Positions 1 to 4,845 of a stretch of DNA of 6,496 nt are shown here, piece after piece. Both the position numbers and the translations under genes were made by a program. The notes beneath the pieces were generated by a model. That model had not been told where the DNA came from. It made no database searches and saw nothing but the letters and a program-made list of their open reading frames with translations. Source of the DNA: CAIQPS01 sp964631965 (lineage in GTDB: Bacteria; Actinomycetota; Thermoleophilia; RBG-16-64-13); contig CAZWAR010000138.1 of NCBI GenBank assembly GCA_964631965.1, positions 1 through 6,496 on the forward strand. Direction: 5' to 3'. Within the stretch, counting starts at the first letter, position 1; every line of letters begins with the position of its first letter.

Positions 1-162
1 AGACCAGTTGTCGATGAGTGCCGAGATCTCAGCGGGGACAGCGGTAGGGTCGATTTCCGTCGGTGATGCAGCGGACGAGGCCGACCCGTCGTCGGACGAA
101 CATCCAACGAGCAGCAGCATCACTGCGCCTGCAACAACAAGTAGGAGTCGTCTTGCGTCCAT
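1..162 (-). CDS. Lipoprotein, N-terminal part (runs off window)
   Basis: The first 54 codons of a lipoprotein are visible; the gene continues past the left edge. It begins at ATG (162-160) with AGAAGG about nine bases upstream as ribosome binding site. The protein opens with MDARRLLLVVAGAVMLLLVG followed by Cys21: positively charged n-region, hydrophobic stretch 6-20 and lipobox LVGC, so lipidation at Cys21 and display outside the membrane are expected. A Ser/Ala/Asp-rich linker (22-40) follows, then the start of a folded domain (VPAEISALIDNWS). That opening resembles the first helix of SnoaL/NTF2-like domains, but 13 residues are too few to assign a family. It lies 167 bases after the propeller gene in the same direction, so it could be read from the same transcript or have its own promoter. 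No promoter stands out. Confidence 0.8.
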   Translation of the reverse strand, partial: MDARRLLLVVAGAVMLLLVGCSSDDGSASSAASPTEIDPTAVPAEISALIDNWS

Positions 163-298
163 GTTCGGTCGCCTTCTGTGGGTACACTGCCGACGTCCGA
201 CGTCTCTCTTGCTGCTCGCTGAGAGCGTCAGCCACCGGTTGACTGCACCTCTGGACATGAATCTGGCCTTCACGACGCACTCCTTTCCTCGCTTGAGC

Positions 299-326
299 GG
301 GCGCGTGGAACATCACATCAGCGCCC
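299..326 (-). terminator. Weak hairpin after the propeller gene
   Basis: Six-base arms (GGGCGC and GCGCCC, 321-326 and 299-304) enclose a 16-base loop, four bases after the propeller stop codon. There is no T-run behind it and the loop is long, so this is only a possible weak terminator; read-through into the lipoprotein is quite possible. Confidence 0.2.
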
Positions 327-329
327 AAC

Positions 330-1850
330 CTACTTAAGCGCGTAGAGATAGCCGTCGTTACCGCTGAAGTAGACCACTCCGCCGGAGATGGCCGGTGAAG
401 AGCTAGCAGTGTAACGGCCTGAGCCGCGACTGGTTACCCAAGTCCACAGCTCTTCCCCGATCGTAGCATCGAGCGCGTAGAGGCGGCCGTCTTCAGAGGC
501 AGTACCGAAATAGACCACCTCCCCGGAGATACTAGGGGAGGAGCGTATCTCAACCCCCCAGCCAGAATCGTTGGCCGCCGGGAACTGCCACAACTCCCTA
601 CCGCTGGTGGCATCAACCGCGACTGCGAGGACACCCTCACTGAATACGCCCCAGCGGGCTAACTCACCGACGTCGTAGAGGAAATACACCACTCCGCCGG
701 AGACAGCCGGGGAGGACCTAATCACTCCGTCCGCCTTGTACATCCACTTCTCTTCCCCCGTCTGGGCGTCCAACGCGTGAAGATAGCCGTAATTGGAGGG
801 AGCGCCATATGGGTGCTGGGGCCCCACGTTGGCGAAATAGACCACCCCGTCGGAGACGGCCGGGGAGCCCCAACACCAGGAGCCAGACACGTCGCCCGGC
901 CCGAAGCTCCACATCTCCTGTCCGGTTTGGGCATCGAGCGCGTAGAGATTGCCTTGTGTATCGCCGAAGTAGACCACCCCCTCCGAGATGGCCGGGGAAG
1001 AGCTAACCGCATGGTAGCCCTCCCCATCGCCAGCCCGGAACTTCCACCTCAGTTGCCCGCTCACGGCTTCCAACGCGTAGAGATGGCTGTCATCACTGCC
1101 GAAGTAGACCACTCCGTCGGAGACAGCCGGAGAGGATTCGATGTGGTCGCCCGTCTGGAATCTCCACATCTCCTGCCCGCTCGCAGCGTCCAGCGCGGAG
1201 AGATAGCCACCACCATAACTTCCGATGTATACCACCCCCTCGGAGAAGGTCGGACAAAAAGCCAAACCCCAGTAGGCGGACCAGGGAGACTTCCACTTCT
1301 CCTCGCCGCTTTGAGCGTCAAGAGCGTAGAGGTATTCGTAGCCACCACCCACATAGACCACCCCGTCCGAGACCACGGGGGAAGAACCTTCCCCCCCGCC
1401 GGTCTTGAACTTCCACAGAAGCTCGGGCTGGTCAGTCGGTCCACCACCTGGATAGACCCCGGTCCGGGCTGCGTTGCCCCCGAACATTGCCGCCGACGGC
1501 TCACTGGTCGAGGTCTGGGTGTCCCGGCCCGTCGAACCCGGAGTGATTCCAGTGGGGTCATCGCTGATGACGAGGATGGACTGGTCTTTGCCCAGGTGCT
1601 TGATCGCCTCCAGGCTCCCTACTGTCATGGCGGCTATGACGACGACAGCAAGGAAAACGTAAAGCGCGATGCGCAGGTTGGGCTTTCTAGGCCGGGTCGG
1701 CGCTCCATCCTCCGCGGCAGCGCCACCACGATCACCGATGGCCCAGGGATCCCCCCCGGCGCGCGCTTGGATTTTGGCCCACACTTCGCTGCGCTCCACC
1801 GGCCCGACAAGCCGTCTCAGGGTTTCTTCGAATTCCCAGTCCTCACTCAT
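330..1850 (-). CDS. Membrane-anchored PQQ-like beta-propeller protein, putative anti-sigma factor/sensor
   Basis: This 506-residue protein probably senses something outside the membrane and restrains the sigma factor encoded just before it. Residues 1-57 are a short cytoplasmic segment (helical LRRLVGPVERSEVWAKIQAR at 11-30, then a flexible linker), 59-79 a single hydrophobic membrane helix preceded by PRKPNLR (inside), 90-140 a Ser/Thr/Gly linker, and 143-506 a PQQ-like/BamB-type propeller. Eight repeats of the pattern SSPAxSxGVVYFG...LYALDAxTGxExW start near 156, 198, 239, 284, 328, 379, 437 and 484. The last stops at LYALK, and the isolated strand LLWKFKTGG at 144-152 can close the ring. 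The cytoplasmic part has no Cys or His, so the zinc-binding HxxxCxxC anti-sigma motif is absent. The ATG overlaps the sigma stop by eight bases, with AAGGAA seven bases upstream: translational coupling. The propeller is clear; the anti-sigma role is inferred from context. It could instead be an outer-membrane-assembly or binding protein. Confidence 0.85.
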   Translation of the reverse strand: MSEDWEFEETLRRLVGPVERSEVWAKIQARAGGDPWAIGDRGGAAAEDGAPTRPRKPNLRIALYVFLAVVVIAAMTVGSLEAIKHLGKDQSILVISDDPTGITPGSTGRDTQTSTSEPSAAMFGGNAARTGVYPGGGPTDQPELLWKFKTGGGEGSSPVVSDGVVYVGGGYEYLYALDAQSGEEKWKSPWSAYWGLAFCPTFSEGVVYIGSYGGGYLSALDAASGQEMWRFQTGDHIESSPAVSDGVVYFGSDDSHLYALEAVSGQLRWKFRAGDGEGYHAVSSSPAISEGVVYFGDTQGNLYALDAQTGQEMWSFGPGDVSGSWCWGSPAVSDGVVYFANVGPQHPYGAPSNYGYLHALDAQTGEEKWMYKADGVIRSSPAVSGGVVYFLYDVGELARWGVFSEGVLAVAVDATSGRELWQFPAANDSGWGVEIRSSPSISGEVVYFGTASEDGRLYALDATIGEELWTWVTSRGSGRYTASSSPAISGGVVYFSGNDGYLYALK

Positions 1851-2418
1851 GGCATGTTTCCTTGTAGGCTTCCTTCAGAGTCTCCCGGGCGCGGTGAAGG
1901 TGCTGCTTCACCGTGCCCTCCGACACGCGCATTACGTCTGCTACTTCCCGGGTCGTGAGATGGTTCATGTAGTAGAGGGCGAGAGCGGTGCGCTGTTTGC
2001 GAGGCAGCGCCCTCAGCCGTCCCCATAGTGGTTCGTCCGTGATCGAGGCTTCCCGCGGAGCTTGGTCTTCACGTTCCATCTTGAGCAGAAGTCTTGCCTG
2101 CCTCCAGACCGAACGATGGTGATCCCGGATCTGGTTGAGAGCCACTCTTCGCACCCAGCCAGCCGGATCTTCGTAGGTGGACAAACGGTCCCAGCCGCGG
2201 ACCAGGCGGACGAATGCTTCCTGAACTGCGTCGGCGGCTGCCTCCTTGTCACCGGCCACAAGGGTTAGTGCCTGCACCAAGCGCTCGTAGTCGTGCTCGA
2301 ACACCTCTTCGGGAGAGAGGTAGCGGGCGTGCTCCTGGAGGGTGCCTCTGTCTATCGACCAGTCGCTCAAGCCGGTCACGCTCCCGGATTTCGAGACCGT
2401 TGTCCAATCCGTTGGCAC
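1843..2418 (-). CDS. RNA polymerase ECF (sigma-70 family) sigma factor
   Basis: A 191-residue ECF sigma factor, directing RNA polymerase to a small regulon. Region 2 spans about 40-110 (FEHDYERLVQALTLVAGDKE, then DAVQEAFVRLVRGW and the basic GWVRRVALNQIRDHHRS that melts and contacts the -10 element). After an acidic linker, region 4 spans about 131-186 (LRALPRKQRTALALYYMNHL, then the helix-turn-helix TTREVADVMRVSEGTVKQHL and HRARETLKEA). Regions 1 and 3 are absent, as usual for ECF. The start chosen is GTG with AGGA eight bases upstream; it leaves about 39 residues before region 2, longer than many ECF factors, so a start further in (for example the GTG at residue 39) is possible. It is the first gene of a two-gene unit with the propeller protein, overlapping by eight bases. 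Such pairing is the normal arrangement of an ECF factor and its anti-sigma factor. Confidence 0.92.
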   Translation of the reverse strand: MPTDWTTVSKSGSVTGLSDWSIDRGTLQEHARYLSPEEVFEHDYERLVQALTLVAGDKEAAADAVQEAFVRLVRGWDRLSTYEDPAGWVRRVALNQIRDHHRSVWRQARLLLKMEREDQAPREASITDEPLWGRLRALPRKQRTALALYYMNHLTTREVADVMRVSEGTVKQHLHRARETLKEAYKETCHE

Positions 2419-2459
2419 CGAGCCGGTCCTACCTCTCCGATTGTCCTACTTTCGAGGTA

Positions 2460-2489
2460 GACACGCACGGGAGGGCCAATTGGTTGACA
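2460..2489 (-). promoter_or_regulatory. Possible ECF-type promoter of the sigma/propeller operon
   Basis: Upstream of the sigma gene on its strand, TGTCAACC (2489-2482) is followed after 16 bases by CGTGTC (2465-2460). An AAC-containing -35 and a CGT-containing -10 at 16-17 bases are the usual shape of ECF promoters, and the predicted transcript start would leave a leader of about 35 bases. Self-activation would fit ECF practice. The match was picked by eye from one sequence, so it is tentative. Confidence 0.3.
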
Positions 2490-2953
2490 CGGGAGGAGAG
2501 AAATCGCTAGCGTTCAGCGCGAGGGCTCAGCTGTTGCTTCAAGGGTTCACCGTCCATCTTGTCCACCGAATACCACTGAATATCATCGGGGTAGGGGTAA
2601 CCGTTGGTTCAAGGGACTTGCAGGTTGAGAGGGGGAGGGGGAGAGAGAAATTTGTGGTGGATCCGCGTGGTCCCTCTACCGTCAATGTCGTCCAGCGGAG
2701 TGAGGACGGAGCGTACAGCGTTTCGCGGTCTCTGGCCGCACTTGGGAAGACGTTGCCGGTGCGTTGACGGACACCTGGGTGATGCGCATGGTTCCGGATC
2801 CAGCGCCGAGCGGGGCTCTATACGCAGTGGGACAGACCGGGATCTTCCGGTGGATTGAGTCCGGCTAAGGAGAGACGAAGGGTTATTCCCCCAGGGGGCT
2901 CCCTCCTGGTAGGCATAGGTCCTTTCCTTGTCGGTCATGGGCCGACAGAACCA
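2490..2953. other. Gene-free stretch between the cupredoxin and sigma genes
   Basis: I see no convincing gene on either strand: the open frames have no ribosome binding site and low-complexity, Arg/Pro/Ser-rich translations. The + strand carries a cluster of G-runs (GGGG, GGGG, GGG, GGGGG, GGGGG between 2588 and 2642), a small inverted repeat ACCGG/CCGGT (2836-2851), an 11-base palindrome CCCCCAGGGGG (2888-2898) and an inverted repeat TGTCGG/CCGACA around 2929-2947. None can be given a function. Confidence 0.4.
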
Positions 2954-2981
2954 GCCGAGGGGGCCTTCCTCCCCCGCCGGC
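2954..2981 (-). terminator. Probable terminator after the cupredoxin gene
   Basis: On the minus strand, 19 bases after the cupredoxin stop, GGGGG and CCCCC pair around a seven-base loop, with a further GCCG/CGGC pairing across a small internal bulge. TGGTTCTGT follows, a weak T-containing tract. This is a plausible GC-rich intrinsic terminator, not a textbook one. Confidence 0.4.
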
Positions 2982-3000
2982 CAGGACGGCCGCGACTCGA

Positions 3001-3756
3001 CTATGAGACGATGATAGTCCCCTTGATGCGCGGATCGAGCGCGTCGTGGAACGAGTAGGTTCCCGCGCTCTCGAAGGTCACAGAATAAGCCTCGCCCGGA
3101 CTCAGGACGCCGGTGTCGAAGCTGCCATCGTCCGCCACGATGCGATGATCCACGGTGTTGTCGTCCTCACCGTTGTGGAAGGTGACAGGCTGCCCGACGT
3201 TGACCCGGGTCGTCGTTGCACTGAGGCCCTCGTTGCTGACGGTTATGAAGGGCCCGGTCGGCGGAAGGACCGTCCCGTAGGCTATATTCCCGCTGATGAC
3301 TATCTCCCCCGTGATGTCGGGATGCAGCGAGTCATGGTAAGTGACGGTCCCCTGCCCCCCGAAGATGACGAAGTACTGACTGCCTGGGTCGAGCACCCCA
3401 GTGTCGAAACTGCCGTCATTGGCGACCAGTTCATGTTGTATGGTGTTGTCGTCCTCGGCATTGACGAAGAGCACCCCCGACCCGGCGGGCACGTTCAGCG
3501 TCGCGGGATTCACCTTGCCCTGGGTGACAGAGACCGTGTAGTTCGTCCCGCCGTACGGGATCGGGCCAGGGGTCAACTCCCCGCTCGCAATGATGGTCGT
3601 CGTAGCACCAACCACGGTGGATCCAGGCGTAGCTGTGCCCGAGCCGCATCCCGCCAGCGTAAGAACCAGGCCGGTGGCGGTCGCGAATACCACCACGAGA
3701 CTGCGCCGCATGATTCGAGCACGCGCATCGGCCCTGTGAGCTATGTCCGTGACCAT
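3001..3756 (-). CDS. Lipoprotein with two cupredoxin-like domains lacking standard copper ligands
   Basis: A 251-residue exported lipoprotein. The start is ATG with AGAGGA six bases upstream; a GTG 15 bases earlier and an ATG at residue 16 lack such a site. A basic n-region, hydrophobic 20-34 and lipobox LAGC place the lipid on Cys37. After a Thr/Gly linker come two homologous plastocyanin-like domains, about 72-155 and 168-251, each with an EDDNT(I/V)xH segment and a DDGSFDTGVL-type segment (NDGSFDTGVL in the first). In type 1 copper proteins the C-terminal loop reads YxCxxHPxM. Here domain 1 reads YHDSLHPDI (His108 and His145 kept, Cys to Asp142, Met to Ile148). Domain 2 reads FHDALDPRI (His204 kept, Cys to Asp238, His to Asp241, Met to Ile244). 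Ordinary blue-copper electron transfer is therefore unlikely; structural use, another metal or a redox-silent site are alternatives. It follows the antitoxin gene by 93 bases and has its own ribosome binding site. Confidence 0.82.
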   Translation of the reverse strand: MVTDIAHRADARARIMRRSLVVVFATATGLVLTLAGCGSGTATPGSTVVGATTTIIASGELTPGPIPYGGTNYTVSVTQGKVNPATLNVPAGSGVLFVNAEDDNTIQHELVANDGSFDTGVLDPGSQYFVIFGGQGTVTYHDSLHPDITGEIVISGNIAYGTVLPPTGPFITVSNEGLSATTTRVNVGQPVTFHNGEDDNTVDHRIVADDGSFDTGVLSPGEAYSVTFESAGTYSFHDALDPRIKGTIIVS

Positions 3757-3810
3757 ATCCGTTCCTCTCACGCCGCACTTTCACCCGGCCAGTCGGTTTC
3801 GTCCGCTGGA

Positions 3811-3826
3811 CATGTGTTCCCACATG
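3811..3826. promoter_or_regulatory. Inverted repeat between antitoxin and cupredoxin genes
   Basis: Perfect six-base arms CATGTG/CACATG are separated by TTCC (GGAA on the minus strand). The repeat is 23 bases after the antitoxin stop and 54 bases before the cupredoxin start. It could be an operator for the cupredoxin gene or a weak terminator of the toxin-antitoxin transcript; no T-run follows. Confidence 0.3.
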
Positions 3827-3849
3827 CGCCCGCGAGTACGCACGCCTGA

Positions 3850-4134
3850 CTACGCCGTGAGCTGGACCTTGAGCCGCTTGCCCACCGCGCTCGCGGCGCG
3901 TTCGAGCGTTTGAAGCGTGACCGAGGGGTTGGTCGGATCAAGCAGACGTTCGACGGCCGAGCGGCTCGTGTTCATCCGACGTGCAAGCTCCGACTGGGAG
4001 ATATGTGCCCTCTCCATCTCGCGGGCAATCTGGAAGGCGATCACACGCTTGGTCGCGACGGCTTCGGCGTCATCGAGGATGCCCTCCTCCCGCAGGAAGT
4101 CGTCGAAGTCACTACCGATGTGCTTGTTGGTCAT
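3850..4134 (-). CDS. XRE-family antitoxin (HigA-like)
   Basis: A 94-residue helix-turn-helix protein, the probable antitoxin and autorepressor of the toxin gene before it. Residues 1-30 are an acidic N-terminal part (DFDDFLREEGILDDAEA). The XRE/Cro-type domain covers about 33-90, with the helix-turn-helix at 46-67 (SQSELARRMNTSRSAVERLL) and the typical tail TLQTLERAASAVGKRLKVQL. The ATG is five bases after the toxin stop codon, and its ribosome binding site AGGAGAGG lies inside the last codons of the toxin, so the two are translated together. Toxin-first order is typical of HigBA-like systems. The frame stays open upstream over the toxin gene, but that extension has no ribosome binding site and is not part of the protein. 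The known behaviour of the family predicts that it binds the toxin and also an operator such as the palindrome at 4508-4525. Confidence 0.9.
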   Translation of the reverse strand: MTNKHIGSDFDDFLREEGILDDAEAVATKRVIAFQIAREMERAHISQSELARRMNTSRSAVERLLDPTNPSVTLQTLERAASAVGKRLKVQLTA

Positions 4135-4139
4135 TTCTT

Positions 4140-4499
4140 TCACCTCTCCTTGAGGTCGGCCATGCGCTGCTTGGCCGTCTTCATATCTATCGCCGGCGTC
4201 TTCTGGGATTTCTTCAGGAAGCCGTGCAGTAGCACCATAGTGTCGCCCATCACGGTGAACAGCACCCGGGCGATGCCGTCGCCGATATGGGATCTGATCT
4301 CCCACAAACCCGGCTCGAGCTTTCGGATGAGCGGCATCCCGATCGGCCAGCCATACTGCGCGGTCTTGATGTCGAGCCCGACCGTGCGTCGGCCATCACG
4401 CGACAACCCCAACAACCAATCGCGAACCGGTTCGTTGCCTGTCGAGGTTGCGTAGAAGACTACGGACAGGATGGGCTTGCGGTGGTCGGTCTCACTCAC
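4140..4499 (-). CDS. Gp49/HigB-like toxin (RelE superfamily, PF05973 type)
   Basis: A 119-residue toxin of the phage-derived Gp49-like family, whose known members inhibit growth by cleaving mRNA, often at the ribosome. Visible family marks are PVRDWL (24-29), KLEPGLWEIRS (60-70), ARVLFTV (77-83) and the basic C-terminal LLHGFLKKSQKTPAIDMKTA (90-109), where the Lys and Arg residues would contact RNA. Length is normal for the family. The start is a GTG (4499-4497). No Shine-Dalgarno sequence precedes it, but TACACT ends six bases upstream, so the transcript probably begins at or beside the GTG (leaderless). A longer open frame to 4667 runs through a tRNA fragment and is rejected. The antitoxin follows after five bases. 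Assignment to the family is firm; the RNase activity is inferred from it. Confidence 0.9.
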   Translation of the reverse strand: MSETDHRKPILSVVFYATSTGNEPVRDWLLGLSRDGRRTVGLDIKTAQYGWPIGMPLIRKLEPGLWEIRSHIGDGIARVLFTVMGDTMVLLHGFLKKSQKTPAIDMKTAKQRMADLKER

Positions 4500-4505
4500 G
4501 CAAGT

Positions 4506-4511
4506 AGTGTA
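4506..4511 (-). promoter_or_regulatory. Candidate -10 element of the toxin-antitoxin operon
   Basis: TACACT on the minus strand fits TAnnnT and stands six bases before the toxin GTG, the distance expected when transcription begins at the start codon. No recognisable -35 is present at 16-18 bases; many leaderless actinobacterial promoters also lack one. Confidence 0.5.
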
Positions 4512-4525
4512 CCACAATTGGTACA
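4508..4525. promoter_or_regulatory. Palindromic operator of the toxin-antitoxin operon
   Basis: TGTACCA-CAAT-TGGTACA is a perfect inverted repeat of seven-base arms with a four-base centre. It overlaps the candidate -10 box of the toxin gene, where a bound dimer would block RNA polymerase. The XRE antitoxin is the obvious binder, since antitoxins of this type repress their own operons. Binding is inferred. Confidence 0.6.
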
Positions 4526-4596
4526 TGCCGACGCGCGCTTCTCGCTCACTTGTCGGGAAGTCGACGGCAAGGGTGGAACTTGTCTGAAGCGAGTAG

Positions 4597-4636
4597 TGCC
4601 CCCGGTAGGACTCGAACCTACGCACGAGGTTTAGGA
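4597..4636 (-). tRNA. tRNA 3'-end fragment (probable attachment-site scar)
   Basis: On the minus strand a T arm is intact: stem GTAGG, loop TTCGAGT, stem CCTAC, followed by acceptor strand CGGGGGC and discriminator A. No CCA is encoded (CTA follows). Upstream, TTCCTAA could be an anticodon loop with CCT (Arg), but its flanks do not pair, and no matching 5' acceptor strand GCCCCCG or D arm exists in the preceding 150 bases. This is therefore not a working tRNA gene. A copy of the T arm and 3' end alone is the usual trace of an element that integrated into a tRNA gene. The isotype is uncertain. Confidence 0.65.
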
Positions 4637-4660
4637 AGCCGGCCCGGAGCAGTTCATCCG

Positions 4661-4736
4661 GTATCAATGCGTATCACAGAGTCTAGAACTCGCCGGTCTC
4701 CGAGTTCATATCGTCCATAGCGTACCAACGCGTATC
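4661..4736. repeat. Two near-identical 16-base direct repeats beside the tRNA fragment
   Basis: GTATCAATGCGTATCA (4661-4676) and GTACCAACGCGTATCA (4722-4737) agree at 14 of 16 positions and are 61 bases apart. Just beyond, AGGGGTACG occurs twice, 12 bases apart (4745-4753 and 4757-4765). Short spaced repeats next to a tRNA-derived core are what arm-type integrase sites look like, but no integrase is in the window. Confidence 0.45.
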
Positions 4737-4792
4737 ATCCTCTTAGGGGTACGCGAAGGGGTACGGGACAGACTGGAAGGCAGGACAACCTC

Positions 4793-4812
4793 AGCACGCG
4801 CGCCCGCGCGCT
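4793..4812 (-). terminator. GC-rich hairpin after the modular secreted protein
   Basis: AGC-A-CGCG / CGCG-C-GCT arms enclose CGCC, 33 bases after the stop codon of the modular protein. The stem is very stable, but no clear T-run follows on the minus strand, so termination is only suggested. Confidence 0.3.
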
Positions 4813-4845
4813 CGAGCCCCACACACCCGGAGCCAGCTGCACGCC

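Noticed and set aside
192..204. Tandem GACGTC sites upstream of the partial lipoprotein
   Set aside because: Two six-base palindromes seven bases apart are too short, in GC-rich DNA, to claim an operator.
777..1958. 393-codon open frame on the + strand
   Set aside because: It lies antisense to the propeller and sigma genes; its length is a by-product of the regular, GC-rich propeller repeats, and the protein has no recognisable domain.
2609..2938. 109-codon frame on the minus strand in the gene-free region
   Set aside because: No ribosome binding site before its ATG, and an Arg/Pro/Ser-rich translation without domain features; not supported as a gene.
3046..3849. 267-codon open frame on the + strand
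   Set aside because: Antisense to the cupredoxin lipoprotein, without a ribosome binding site or domain pattern.
4287..4634. + strand frame ending in a PVGLEPTHEV-like sequence
   Set aside because: This is a well-known artefact of translating the reverse complement of a tRNA T arm; the rest lies antisense to the toxin gene.
4500..4667. N-terminal extension of the toxin reading frame to an ATG-like start near 4667
   Set aside because: The extra 56 codons run through the tRNA fragment and the palindrome, have no ribosome binding site, and show no family similarity; the GTG at 4499 gives the normal length.
4597..4680. Complete tRNA gene on the minus strand
   Set aside because: No 5' acceptor strand complementary to CGGGGGC and no D arm are present, and the supposed anticodon stem does not pair.
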